A stretch of 64,000 nucleotides of DNA, taken from NCBI RefSeq assembly GCF_002088975.1, contig NZ_NCST01000001.1, forward strand, positions 29,559 to 93,558, given 5' to 3'. This document shows, piece after piece, positions 52,726 to 61,185 of this stretch (position 1 is the stretch's first letter; each line of letters opens with the position of its first letter). The notes under the pieces were generated by a model. It saw only the letters and a program-made list of their open reading frames with translations, was not told the origin of the DNA and made no database searches. The DNA is from Henriciella aquimarina. Lineage in GTDB: Bacteria > Pseudomonadota > Alphaproteobacteria > Caulobacterales > Hyphomonadaceae. A program made the translations under genes and the position numbers.

Positions 52726-53961
52726 GTGCCGTCTGATCGGCTGCTGCCCTTCGCCCTCACCGCCAGACCGGCCCAGCTGCCGCCGCCCGGCGACTGGCGC
52801 GCCTGGCTGTTCATGGGTGGGCGCGGGGCAGGCAAGACCCGCGCCGGGGCCGAATGGGTGCGCTTTGCCGCGCGCTTTGGCGGCTGTCGGCGTATCGCGC
52901 TGATTGGGCCGACCTTCAGCGATGTTCGCGAAGTCATGATCGAAGGCGTGTCCGGCCTGCGCGCGATCACCCGGCCGGACGAGAAAGCCCCGCATTACGA
53001 GGTCTCGCGCCACCGCCTCGTCTGGCCTAACGGCGCCGAAGCCTTCGCCTTTTCCGCCGAAGATGCCGATGGCCTGCGCGGGCCGCAATTCGACGCAGCC
53101 TGGTGCGATGAGGTTGCCGCCTGGCGCACGGGCGAGGCCGTCTGGGACATGCTGCAGATGGCGCTGCGGCTCGGGCCCGATCCGCGTGTTGTCGCCACCA
53201 CCACACCCAAGCCCGTCCCGCTCGTCCGCCGGCTGGTGGGCGAGGACGGCGTGGCCGTGACGCGCGCCCGGACCATGGACAACAGCGCCCATCTGTCGGC
53301 CGCCTTTCTCACCCATGTCGAGGCGAGCTATGCCGGCACCCGGCTCGGCCGCCAGGAGCTTGAGGGCGAACTGCTGGAAGAGGCCGAAGGCGCGCTCTGG
53401 ACACGCGCCATGCTCGCGCAGGCGCGCGAGGGTATGCGTGCGCTGGACATGACCGAGATCATCGTTGCGGTCGACCCGCCCGCAACGGTCGGCCCGAATG
53501 CCGATGCCTGCGGGATCATCGCCGCCGGGGCCGGGCCGCAGACCGGAGAGCAGCGCCATGGCTATGTGCTGGCGGATGCGAGCGTGCGCGGGCTCTCGCC
53601 GCTCGACTGGGCACGCCGTGTTGTCGACCTTGCCGCCTCGGTCGGGGCAAGCCGGATCGTCGCCGAGGCCAATCAGGGCGGCGAGATGGTGCGCACCATC
53701 TTGAAGGCGGCGGGCGGGTCGGTGCCGATTGTCCTGCGTCATGCGCGCCTCTCGAAACGTGCCCGGGCCGCGCCGGTCGCCGTGCTCTATGAAAAGGGCT
53801 GTGTCTCGCATCTGGGCGAGCTGGGCGATCTTGAAGACGAAATGCTGGTCTTCGGCACGCCGGGCTGGACGCAGTCGCCCGACCGGGTCGACGCGCTTGT
53901 CTGGGCGCTCACCGCGCTCCTCCTTGAGCTGCCGGCAAGGCCCGGCATTCACCGGCTGTAA
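52726..53961 (+). CDS. GTA terminase large subunit (orfg2)
   Basis: 411 residues, GTG start. Packaging ATPase plus nuclease. Walker A GGRGAGKT (31-38), Walker B FDAAWCDE (Asp128/Glu129), nuclease acidic residues in VAVDPPAT and EANQGG, and the last Asp in QSPDRVDALVWAL. Both activities look intact. Drives head filling with host DNA. The upstream in-frame stop at 52705 limits the N-terminus; no separate small terminase (g1) precedes it. Confidence 0.9.
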   Translation: MPSDRLLPFALTARPAQLPPPGDWRAWLFMGGRGAGKTRAGAEWVRFAARFGGCRRIALIGPTFSDVREVMIEGVSGLRAITRPDEKAPHYEVSRHRLVWPNGAEAFAFSAEDADGLRGPQFDAAWCDEVAAWRTGEAVWDMLQMALRLGPDPRVVATTTPKPVPLVRRLVGEDGVAVTRARTMDNSAHLSAAFLTHVEASYAGTRLGRQELEGELLEEAEGALWTRAMLAQAREGMRALDMTEIIVAVDPPATVGPNADACGIIAAGAGPQTGEQRHGYVLADASVRGLSPLDWARRVVDLAASVGASRIVAEANQGGEMVRTILKAAGGSVPIVLRHARLSKRARAAPVAVLYEKGCVSHLGELGDLEDEMLVFGTPGWTQSPDRVDALVWALTALLLELPARPGIHRL

Positions 53962-54119
53962 GCGGGGAGGGCCGGGCGAGGATCTCAGGCAAGGCCCCGC
54001 CACCATAGGGCCATCCGGCTTTCGCTCCGACCGACCACCGCCACCGCATAGGCTCCAGATCATCGAGACAAAAGACGGCAAGCCCGAGGGCTTCTCGTCA
54101 GCAAGCGGAGCAAGTGCGC

Positions 54120-55235
54120 ATGAAATGGCCCTGGCAGAAGACCGAGACGCGGTCGCATTCCTCTTCCCTTGTCGCGCTGGCCAACCTGCCGGCAAGCCAG
54201 TGGGGCCGGATGGATGCCGGCGCCCTGATGCGCGACGGCTATGCCGGCAATGCGGTGGCCTATCGCGCGGTACGCATGATCGCCGAAGCCGCTGCTTCCA
54301 TTCCGCTCGCCTGCAGCGATGACGCCGCCGCGAGCCTGCTTGCCAGCCCCTCGCCGGATGAAGCGGGCCGGGTGCTGCTGGAGCGGCTTTATGGCGACCT
54401 GCAGATCACCGGTAATGCCTGGGCCGAGGCCGTCACGCTGGCGGGCGATACCGCCCCGAAAGGCCTCTTTGCCCTGCGGGCCGATACCGTCCGGGCCGAG
54501 ACGAATGCGCAAGGAGGGCTGACTGCCTGGAAGGTGCGCCAGCGTCGTGGCGAGCGTCTCATCCCGCGCGCGCCGGATGGCTGGAACCCGGTCCTGCACC
54601 TGAAACTCTATCACCCCTCCGACAATATCTACGGCCTGCCGCCGCTGGCCGCCGCGCGCAAGGCGCTCGACCTGCACAATGGCGCGGCGAGCTGGGCTAA
54701 GGCGCTGCTCGACAATGCTGCCCGGCCGTCGGGTGCGCTGGTCTACGGCCAGGATGGCGCGACACTGACACCGGACCAGTTCGAGCGCCTCAAGGAAGAG
54801 CTGGAAGCCGCCCATACCGGCCAGCAGAATGCCGGCCGGCCGCTGTTGCTCGATGGCGGGCTCGACTGGAAGCCCATGTCGCTCTCGCCGGCGGAAATGG
54901 ATTTCGCCGAGACCCGCCATGCCGCCGCGCGCGAGATTGCGCTGGCCTTCGGTGTACCGCCCATGCTGCTCGGCATTCCCGGCGACAATACCTATTCGAC
55001 CTACAGGGAAGCCAATATCGCCTTCTGGCGCCTTACCGTCCTGCCGCTTGTGACCAAGGTGGCCGATGCGCTCACCGTCTGGCTGGCGGGCCGCTTCGAG
55101 GACGCCGTCGTCAAGCCCGACCTTGAGGACGTTCCGGCCTTTGCCGCCGAACGCGAGGCGCTCTGGGCGCGGCTGGAGGCGGCAAGTTTTCTCACCAAGG
55201 CCGAGAAGCGCAAGCTGGCGGGGCTTGGCGAATGA
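54120..55235 (+). CDS. GTA portal protein (orfg3)
   Basis: 371 residues, HK97-type phage portal family. Family features are YAGNAVAYRAVRMIAEAAASIP near the N-terminus, LHLKLYHPSDNIYGLPPLAAA, and AFGVPPMLLGIPGDNTYSTYREANIAFWRLTVLPL. Forms the dodecameric ring at one capsid vertex. ATG 54120 has GGAG 9 nt upstream. The 158-nt gap before it holds only a tiny AGCCC-GA-GGGCT hairpin. Ends in ATGA with the protease. Confidence 0.88.
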   Translation: MKWPWQKTETRSHSSSLVALANLPASQWGRMDAGALMRDGYAGNAVAYRAVRMIAEAAASIPLACSDDAAASLLASPSPDEAGRVLLERLYGDLQITGNAWAEAVTLAGDTAPKGLFALRADTVRAETNAQGGLTAWKVRQRRGERLIPRAPDGWNPVLHLKLYHPSDNIYGLPPLAAARKALDLHNGAASWAKALLDNAARPSGALVYGQDGATLTPDQFERLKEELEAAHTGQQNAGRPLLLDGGLDWKPMSLSPAEMDFAETRHAAAREIALAFGVPPMLLGIPGDNTYSTYREANIAFWRLTVLPLVTKVADALTVWLAGRFEDAVVKPDLEDVPAFAAEREALWARLEAASFLTKAEKRKLAGLGE

Positions 55236-55645
55236 GTGCGCCGGTCCCCCTCCTGATCGAAGGCCATGCCGCCCTGTTCGGCGTCGAGGATCTCTCCGGC
55301 GACGTTGTGCGGGCCGGGGCCTTCAGCCGCAGCCTGCAAGCCGGCGGCATCCCCATGTTGTTGCAGCATCGCACAGGCGCTGTGGCCGGACGCTGGACAC
55401 GGCTCGTCGAGGATGGGCGCGGGCTTTTCGTCCGGGGGCTGATCGAAAAGGAAGGCGCGCAGGCCATGGCGAAAGCCGGGCTCGATGGGCTCTCCATCGG
55501 TTTCCGCGCCCGGCTCTGGAAGCCGCGTGCCGGCGGCGGGCGCGAGCTGATCGATGTCGAGCTTGTCGAGATCTCGCTGGTCGCCGCGCCCATGCAGCAG
55601 GCCGCCAGATTTTCAATCATCGGAGACGCGGCGCGGGTGGCGTGA
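55232..55645 (+). CDS. GTA HK97-family prohead protease (orfg4)
   Basis: 137 residues. Serine protease of the herpes/HK97 maturation type: His46 in LLQHRTGAVAG, Ser88 in DGLSIGFRA, and the acidic ELIDVELVEISLVAAP. It trims the capsid N-terminus during maturation. Starts inside the portal stop (ATGA). Confidence 0.88.
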   Translation: MSAPVPLLIEGHAALFGVEDLSGDVVRAGAFSRSLQAGGIPMLLQHRTGAVAGRWTRLVEDGRGLFVRGLIEKEGAQAMAKAGLDGLSIGFRARLWKPRAGGGRELIDVELVEISLVAAPMQQAARFSIIGDAARVA

Positions 55646-55750
55646 GGAAGGAGAATACGCGCGCATGGGCTCTCATGAGGCGCGTCACAGGCAAGGCGCA
55701 GGCGCAGATCGCCTGAGCGAAGCGAAGAGTAGCGATTGAGCAGGAGAAAA

Positions 55751-56929
55751 ATGACCAAGGAAACAAAGATGGCGGCCACCGACATGAAGTCGCTCGCCGC
55801 CGATATCATGGCCGCATTCGAGGCCTATAAGGACGCCAATGATGCCCGGCTCGCCGAGATCGAGGCCAAGGGTGCGCCCGACACGCTGATCGAGGACAAG
55901 CTGAGGAAGCTCAACAAGCGCCTCGACCAGCTGAGCCTCAAGGCGGCGCGTCCGGCCGAGGGGGCGCCGGCCGCCGAAGCCGAGGGCGAACGCTTGCAGG
56001 CCTGGGCGCGCTATCTGCGCACCGGCGACGACAGCGCGCTCTCGCGGCTGGATGTGAAGTCGCTGAGCGCAGGCACGGACGATCAGGGCGGCTATACCGC
56101 TCCGCCGGAACTCGACCGCCTGATCGAGGCGCGGCTTATGCAGGCTTCGCCCATGCGCCAGATCGCGAGCGTGCGCCAGACCTCTGCCGGGGTTTACCGC
56201 AAGCCGGTGAGCCTCGGCGTCGGCGCGGCCTGGGCGGGCGAGACCGATGCCCGCCCCGAGACAACGACCGCCGGGCTGTCGCTGCTCGAATTCCCGGCGG
56301 GTGAACTCTACGCCATGCCGGCAGCGACCCAGACGCTGCTCGAAGACTCCTATGCCGATGTCGATGAGTGGCTGGCTGACGAGGTCGAGGCGGCCTTCTC
56401 CATCCAGGAGAGCGCGGCCTTCGTCTCGGGCGATGGCGTGGGCAAGCCGAAGGGGTTTCTCGACTATGACATCGTCGCCGAAGCCAGCCATGCCTGGGGC
56501 AAGATCGGATCGGTCGCGGGGGACTTTACCCTGGACGATGCGGGCGACCAGATCATCGACCTGATACAGACGCCGAAGTCGCAGTTCCGGGGCAATGGCC
56601 GCTTCGTGATGAACCGGCGCACGGTCGCGTCCGTCCGCAAGCTGAAGGATGCCGACGGGCGGTATCTCTGGCGGCCGGGCATGAATGGCGAGGCGCAGAC
56701 CATTTTCGGCTATCCTGTGACCGAGCTGGAAGACATGCCTGACATCGGGACCGGGAACGCGGCCATCGCCTTCGGGGACTTCCGGCGCGGCTATCTCATC
56801 GCCGACCGGCAGGGCGCCCGCGTTCTGCGCGACCCGTATTCCGCCAAGCCCTACGTGCTCTTCTACACGACCAAGCGTGTGGGCGGCGGCGTCCAGAACT
56901 TCGACGCCATCAAGCTGATGGTCTTCTGA
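55751..56929 (+). CDS. GTA major capsid protein, HK97 fold (orfg5)
   Basis: 392 residues. The first ~100 residues are charged coiled coil (a scaffolding-like delta domain expected to be removed by the protease); the HK97 fold begins near SAGTDDQGGYTAPPELDRLI and includes GAAWAGETDARPETT, FVSGDGVGKPKGFL and the C-terminal RRGYLIADRQGARVLRDPY. ATG 55751 has AGGAGAAAA immediately upstream; TTG 55736 is less likely. An intrinsic terminator follows. Confidence 0.92.
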   Translation: MTKETKMAATDMKSLAADIMAAFEAYKDANDARLAEIEAKGAPDTLIEDKLRKLNKRLDQLSLKAARPAEGAPAAEAEGERLQAWARYLRTGDDSALSRLDVKSLSAGTDDQGGYTAPPELDRLIEARLMQASPMRQIASVRQTSAGVYRKPVSLGVGAAWAGETDARPETTTAGLSLLEFPAGELYAMPAATQTLLEDSYADVDEWLADEVEAAFSIQESAAFVSGDGVGKPKGFLDYDIVAEASHAWGKIGSVAGDFTLDDAGDQIIDLIQTPKSQFRGNGRFVMNRRTVASVRKLKDADGRYLWRPGMNGEAQTIFGYPVTELEDMPDIGTGNAAIAFGDFRRGYLIADRQGARVLRDPYSAKPYVLFYTTKRVGGGVQNFDAIKLMVF

Positions 56930-56941
56930 TTGTTCCTGCGT

Positions 56942-56974
56942 CCGGGCGCGGCAGGACCGTCGCGCCCGGCTTTT
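56942..56974 (+). terminator. Intrinsic terminator after the capsid gene
   Basis: Nine-bp GC stem CCGGGCGCG / CGCGCCCGG, 10-nt loop, then CTTTTCC, 12 nt past the capsid stop. Placed in mid-operon it would lower expression of the tail genes relative to capsid. Confidence 0.7.
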
Positions 56975-57001
56975 CCGACCTTCTTTCCAAAGGACTAGAC
57001 C

Positions 57002-57205
57002 ATGTTTGAATCCATTATCGTCTCCCTCCTGCGCCAGGCCTCGCTGCTGACCAAGCCGCAGCAGGACGAGTTCACCACCCGCATCGCCGAAGCCGTTGCC
57101 ACGCTGGTCGGCTCCACAGAGACCGAGATCGACGATGAGCTTCTGCGCTCCATTGGCCTGCCCATTGGTGGGGCGGTGATCGAAAAGCTGCAGGCGCTGG
57201 TCTAG
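57002..57205 (+). CDS. 67-aa protein inserted between GTA capsid and adaptor genes
   Basis: A compact, probably helical protein (MFESIIVSLLRQASLL start, acidic EIDDELLRS, and LPIGGAVIEKLQ near the end) with AAAGGACT upstream of its ATG. No family recognised, and there is no counterpart at this place in the RcGTA order as I know it. It is preceded by an intrinsic terminator and followed by two abutting palindromes, as in a moron-like addition. Confidence 0.6.
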   Translation: MFESIIVSLLRQASLLTKPQQDEFTTRIAEAVATLVGSTETEIDDELLRSIGLPIGGAVIEKLQALV

Positions 57206-57231
57206 GCGAGCGCTCGCGCCCGGCGCCGGGC
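57206..57231. repeat. Two abutting perfect palindromes
   Basis: GCGAGCGCTCGC (57206-57217) directly followed by GCCCGGCGCCGGGC (57218-57231), immediately after the stop of the 67-aa gene. Can form small hairpins; no T-run. Confidence 0.5.
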
Positions 57232-57269
57232 CGGCCAGCGAAACCTCTTCAAAATCCGAAGGATAAAGC

Positions 57270-57815
57270 ATGATGCTGACGGTGATTTCACCGCCGGGCG
57301 AGGCGGCTTTGCCGCTTGCCGAGGCGAAGGCCTTTCTGCGGATCGGCCATGACGGCGAGGATACGCTCGTCGCCGACCTGACCGACGGGGCCACGGTCCG
57401 GCTGGAGGAAGCCACCGGCCTGGCGCTTGTGAGCCGCACGTTGCGGGCCAGCTGGACCCACTGGCCGAGCGCGCTCAGCCGGCGCGGGATTGCCCTGCGG
57501 CCCGGCCCGGTCACGGCGCTTTCTGGCATTCGCATTCTGGATGCAGAGGGCGATGAGAGCGACGTGACCGGGCGTTTTGGCCTGGAGGCCGGGCGGCTTT
57601 GCTTGAAGCCGGTGAACTGGGCGCCGGCCATTCCGGCGGGCGGGCGCGCCGAGGCCGATTTCGAGGCAGGATTCGGAACAGCCGCCGATGTGCCGGGCGA
57701 TCTCGTCCAGGCATTGAAGCTGATCCTGCTCGAAGCCTATCGCCGCAATGGCGATGTGGCTCTGCCGGAAGAGGCGCGCGCCATCATCGCCGCGCGCCGG
57801 GAGGTGCGGCTATGA
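57270..57815 (+). CDS. GTA head-tail adaptor (orfg6)
   Basis: 181 residues of the gp6-like connector family. The N-terminal PLAEAKAFLRIGHDGEDTLVADLTDGATVRLEEATGLALVSRTL and the C-terminal VPGDLVQALKLILLEAYRRN are typical. Binds the portal and links head to tail. Stop overlaps g8 in ATGA. Confidence 0.85.
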   Translation: MMLTVISPPGEAALPLAEAKAFLRIGHDGEDTLVADLTDGATVRLEEATGLALVSRTLRASWTHWPSALSRRGIALRPGPVTALSGIRILDAEGDESDVTGRFGLEAGRLCLKPVNWAPAIPAGGRAEADFEAGFGTAADVPGDLVQALKLILLEAYRRNGDVALPEEARAIIAARREVRL

Positions 57816-58243
57816 GCGCTGACGGCATGATCTGGTCGGCCGAGGCCGCGCTGGAACGCGCGGTCCTGACCGGCCTTCGCGCGGATACAGAGGTTCAGGC
57901 CGTGCTCGGCCATCCAGCCCGGATCTTCGACGACGAAAGCCCCGAACCGGTCTTTCCCTATGCCGAGCTTGAGCGCCACGAAGTCGCCGAGCGCGGCAGT
58001 GCCGGGGTGCCGGGGCAGGTCCATACGCTGACTTTCGCCGTGCGCTCACGCGATGGCGGACGGGCGGCGGCCAAGGAAGTGCTCGGGGCGCTCCGGGCGG
58101 CTTCGGAACGGCTGAGCCTGTCGCTCGCCGGTCAGCGCGTCGTGCTGATCCAGCCAGTCTATGGCGATGTTATGCGCGCCCGCGACCTGCGCAGTTTTCG
58201 CGGGGTGCTTCGCCTGCGGATCATTACAGAGGAGGCTGTCTGA
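57812..58243 (+). CDS. GTA tail terminator, DUF3168 family (orfg8)
   Basis: 143 residues from ATG 57812; the longer frame from 57599 overlaps g6 and is not coding. Features are LERAVLTGLRADTEVQAVLG, FPYAELERHEV, HTLTFAVRSRDGGRAAAKEVLGALRAAL-like helix, and a final RDLRSFRGVLRLRI. Ends the tail tube at the head side. The head-tail stopper (g7) usually found between g6 and g8 is absent. Confidence 0.82.
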   Translation: MSADGMIWSAEAALERAVLTGLRADTEVQAVLGHPARIFDDESPEPVFPYAELERHEVAERGSAGVPGQVHTLTFAVRSRDGGRAAAKEVLGALRAASERLSLSLAGQRVVLIQPVYGDVMRARDLRSFRGVLRLRIITEEAV

Positions 58244-58662
58244 TGGCGGGCCAGAGAGGACGCGATGTCCTGATCAAGATTTCGGATGGTGGAGCGCCGG
58301 AAAGTTTCGTCACGCTGGCGGGCATTCGCTCCAGCGAGCTGGAGCTGAACCAGCAGCCCGTCGATGCGACCAGCGCGGAAAGCCCGGCGGGCTGGCGTGA
58401 GTTGTTGGCCGGGGCAGGTGTGAAGTCGATGCGGGTGCGCGGGCGTGGCCTGTTCAAGGATGCCGCCAGCGATGCCCGCATGCGCGCGGTCTTCTTCGCT
58501 GGAGAGATTGCCCGCTGGCAGCTCATCGTGCCCGGCCTTGGCCGCTTTACCGGCGCTTTCCAGATCGCCCAGCTCTCCTGGGGCGGCACCCATGACGGCG
58601 AAGCCACACTTTCCGTGGAGCTGCAGAGCGCGGGTGAACTCGTTTTCGGAGCCACGCCATGA
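58243..58662 (+). CDS. GTA major tail protein, TP901-1-like (orfg9)
   Basis: 139 residues. Begins MAGQRGRDVLIKISDG, with VTLAGIRSSELELNQQPVDATSAES and WQLIVPGLGRFTGAFQI, as in tail tube proteins of the TP901-1 family. Forms the tail tube. Starts in TGATG after g8 and ends in ATGA with g10. Confidence 0.87.
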   Translation: MAGQRGRDVLIKISDGGAPESFVTLAGIRSSELELNQQPVDATSAESPAGWRELLAGAGVKSMRVRGRGLFKDAASDARMRAVFFAGEIARWQLIVPGLGRFTGAFQIAQLSWGGTHDGEATLSVELQSAGELVFGATP

Positions 58663-58949
58663 ACGGGGTGAGAGGAGAGACCTGCCTCGAGATCGACGGC
58701 AAGGCCCACCGGCTCTGCCTGACGCTCGGCGCGCTGGCGGAGATCGAGACCGCCTTTGGCTGTCAGACGCTCGGGGAGTTGCAGGTGCGCCTGCGCACGC
58801 TGTCGGCCACCGAGCTGATGACGGTGATCGCGGCCCTGCTGCGCGGGGGCGGCGAGGTCGAGACGGCCGAGACTGTCCGACAGCGGACCATATCCCCCGG
58901 GGCGGCGGCCCGCGCGGTCGCGGAGGCCTTTCATGCTGCCGTGGGCTGA
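58659..58949 (+). CDS. GTA gp10-like tail assembly protein (orfg10)
   Basis: 96 residues. GETCLEIDGKAHRLCLTLGALAEIETAFG and ELMTVIAALLRGGG fit the Phage_TAC_11/GTA gp10 tail-assembly chaperone family. Overlaps g9 (ATGA) and g10.1 (17 nt). Confidence 0.82.
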   Translation: MNGVRGETCLEIDGKAHRLCLTLGALAEIETAFGCQTLGELQVRLRTLSATELMTVIAALLRGGGEVETAETVRQRTISPGAAARAVAEAFHAAVG

Positions 58950-59106
58950 GATGATGCGCGCCGCGCTCGCCATGGGGCTGGGCCCGGAGCGCTTCTGGGC
59001 GCTGTCGCTACGCGAATGGCTCTGGCTGGCCGACACCGGCGCGCCGGCGATTGGCCGTCCTGCGCTGGACAGCCTGATGGCCGCCTTTCCTGACAGGAGA
59101 AGATAA
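58933..59106 (+). CDS. GTA tail assembly chaperone-like protein (orfg10.1)
   Basis: 57 residues: MLPWAEMMRAALAMGLGPERFW followed by LSLREWLWLA. Short phage tail-assembly-chaperone proteins of this kind (TIGR02216-like) follow gp10 in GTAs. Overlaps g10 by 17 nt, and its TAA overlaps the g11 ATG (TAATG), giving strong coupling. Confidence 0.75.
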   Translation: MLPWAEMMRAALAMGLGPERFWALSLREWLWLADTGAPAIGRPALDSLMAAFPDRRR

Positions 59107-59483
59107 TGGACGAGTTTGAAGACAGTCTGGCGCGCGCCGGTGACGCCGTCGGCGCGCTGGCCGAAGGGCCGGGCGCCCAAGCGGCACGCTCGCTGGAAGA
59201 GGCGTTCGGCCGGGCGGGCCAGTCGATCGAAAGCGCGCTCACCAAGGCCGCGCGCAGCGGGGAGCTCGATTTCTCGCGCATGGCGCAATCGGTGCTCGCC
59301 GACCTTGCCCGCATCGCAGCCGAAGCTGCGCTTGCGAAGAGCGGTGTCGCGCAGGCCGGCCAGGCCTTCACTCTCAATATGAGTGTCGGCCGGGGCGCAG
59401 ACGCCAGCCAGATAGTGGGCGCGCGCGGTGAGCTTGCCCGTGCCGTCACAAGGGCGGTCGCGCTGGGAGGGCGGTTCCAGTGA
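59106..59483 (+). CDS. GTA tape measure protein, short form (orfg11)
   Basis: 125 residues, mostly helical: ALEEAFGRAGQSIESAL-like helices, then MAQSVLADLARIAAEAAL typical of lambda-gpH-like tape-measure C-termini, and a Gly-rich end. RcGTA g11 is roughly 220 residues, so this one is much shorter, implying a shorter tail if length scales as in other siphovirus-like particles. Confidence 0.75.
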   Translation: MDEFEDSLARAGDAVGALAEGPGAQAARSLEEAFGRAGQSIESALTKAARSGELDFSRMAQSVLADLARIAAEAALAKSGVAQAGQAFTLNMSVGRGADASQIVGARGELARAVTRAVALGGRFQ

Positions 59484-60100
59484 GCGAGGCAGCCTTTCAC
59501 GAGGTGCGGTTCCCTTTGGCGCTCGGTCTTGGCGCGAGCGGCGGGCCGGCCTGGCAGACGGAGATCGTGGCGCTGGCAAGCGGCGGCGAAGTGCGCAATG
59601 CGCGCTGGGCAGGCTCGCGCCGGCGGTGGGATCTCGCCAGCGCGGTCAGTTCCATGGCGGACCTCTCCCGGCTTGCGGCCTTCTTCGAGGCCCGGCGAGG
59701 GCGCCTGCACGGATTCCGCTTCCGCGACCTCACCGATTATGCCAGTGCGGCGGCGGGCGAGACTGTCAGCGCGACCGACCAGGCGCTCGGCACGGGCGAT
59801 GGCGAGACCCTGAGTTTCCAGCTGGCCAAGACTTATGACGGGGTGATCCGGATCATCCGCAAGCCGGTCGAGGACACCGTCCTCGTCTCGGTCGATGGCG
59901 TGACGCTGGGCAACGGCTGGTCGCTCGATGCCACGACCGGGCAAATCACCTTCGAAACACCACCGCCGGCCGGTGCGGCCATCGCTGCCGGCTTCCAGTT
60001 CGACTGTCCGGTCCGCTTCGATACCGATCACCTCGATCTCACCATCGACATGATCGGGGCAGGGCGCGCGGTCAGTATCCCCATCATCGAAATCATCTGA
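59480..60100 (+). CDS. GTA distal tail protein, DUF2460/TIGR02217 (orfg12)
   Basis: 206 residues, GTG start inside the g11 stop (GTGA). Characteristic are FHEVRFPLALGLGASGGPAWQTEIVALASGGEVRNARW and FFEARRGRLHGFRFRD; the middle contains LAKTYDGVIRIIRKPV. Baseplate-proximal distal tail protein. Confidence 0.87.
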   Translation: MSEAAFHEVRFPLALGLGASGGPAWQTEIVALASGGEVRNARWAGSRRRWDLASAVSSMADLSRLAAFFEARRGRLHGFRFRDLTDYASAAAGETVSATDQALGTGDGETLSFQLAKTYDGVIRIIRKPVEDTVLVSVDGVTLGNGWSLDATTGQITFETPPPAGAAIAAGFQFDCPVRFDTDHLDLTIDMIGAGRAVSIPIIEII

Positions 60101-60111
60101 GGGCGGAGGAT

Positions 60112-60753
60112 ATGAAGCTTATTGATACGACGTTTCAGACCCGCCTCGAAAGCGAGGCGCTGACGAGCTGTCTCTGCTGGACCCTTGTGCGGGCCGACGG
60201 GACGATTGTCGGTGTGACCGATCATGACCGGCCCGTGGTATGGCAGGGCACGGTGCATGCGCCGGGCGCCGCCCTTGAGAGCGGCCGGTTCCAGTCCGGC
60301 GCGGGTTTTTCGCCCGGCCGGGCGGCGGCGGCCGGGGCGCTCTCGGCCGAGGCGATCCGCGAGGCTGATCTTGCCGCCGCACTGTGGAACGGGGCGCGCG
60401 TCCATGTCTACCGTGTCGACTGGGCGGCCCCGGCGCATGGCGTGCTCATCTGGACCGGCTATCTGAGCGAGATCCGCCAGACCCGGGCGGGCTTCGAAGC
60501 CGAACTCGTCTCGCTGAAAGCCGATCTGGAGCGGCCTGTCGGGCGCAGCTATTCGCGCCGCTGCGATGCGAAGCTCGGCGATGCCCGTTGCGGTCTGACA
60601 GGGGTGGCGGGCGAGACTTGCGACAAGCGCCTCGAAACCTGCGGCGATGTCTTTTCCAACACGCTGAATTTTCGGGGCTTTCCGCACATGCCGGGGCCGG
60701 ACTTCGTGCTGGCTGGTCCGGCGGCGACCGGCAATGACGGAGGCAAGCGATGA
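60112..60753 (+). CDS. GTA hub protein, DUF2163 (orfg13)
   Basis: 213 residues. CLCWTLVRADGTIVGVTDHDRPV near the start, and a C-terminal Cys pattern (YSRRCDAKLGDARCGL and the C-x-RLETCGDVFSN region) that in RcGTA binds an iron-sulfur cluster. Ends with NFRGFPHMPGPDFV. Stop overlaps g14 in ATGA. Confidence 0.86.
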   Translation: MKLIDTTFQTRLESEALTSCLCWTLVRADGTIVGVTDHDRPVVWQGTVHAPGAALESGRFQSGAGFSPGRAAAAGALSAEAIREADLAAALWNGARVHVYRVDWAAPAHGVLIWTGYLSEIRQTRAGFEAELVSLKADLERPVGRSYSRRCDAKLGDARCGLTGVAGETCDKRLETCGDVFSNTLNFRGFPHMPGPDFVLAGPAATGNDGGKR

Positions 60754-61181
60754 AACGCGCCGAGATTGTTGCAACGGCGCGCGGCTGGCTTGCCACACCC
60801 TATCAGCACCAGGCGAGCCGCAAGGGGGCGGGCACGGATTGCCTCGGTCTGCTGCGTGGCGTCTGGCGGGAGCTTGTCGGCACGGAGCCGCAGGCCGTGC
60901 CGGCCTACATGCCAGATTGGGCCGACTTTGCCGGTGAGGACGTGTTGATGGAAACCGCCCGGCGTCACCTTCGCGAGATTGCGGTGGGGGCCGCGCAGGA
61001 GGGCGATGTCCTGCTCTTCCGCATGGGGCTTGGCTGTCCGGCCAAGCATTGCGCGATCCTGACCGGGCCGGACCGGGTCATCCATGCCTATTGGGGCCGC
61101 AGCGTCTGCGAGACGCGGCTGGTGCCGTGGTGGCGCCGCCGGATCGCGGGCGCCTTTTCATTTCCGGGACTGGAGGACTGA
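60750..61181 (+). CDS. GTA NlpC/P60 cell-wall peptidase (orfg14)
   Basis: 143 residues. Catalytic Cys31 in GTDCLGLLRGVW and His100 in PAKHCAIL, the NlpC/P60 pair, followed by IHAYWGRSV. It would open peptidoglycan during DNA delivery. ATGA overlap with g13; g15 begins 4 nt after its stop. Confidence 0.9.
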   Translation: MKRAEIVATARGWLATPYQHQASRKGAGTDCLGLLRGVWRELVGTEPQAVPAYMPDWADFAGEDVLMETARRHLREIAVGAAQEGDVLLFRMGLGCPAKHCAILTGPDRVIHAYWGRSVCETRLVPWWRRRIAGAFSFPGLED

Positions 61182-61185
61182 CCAG

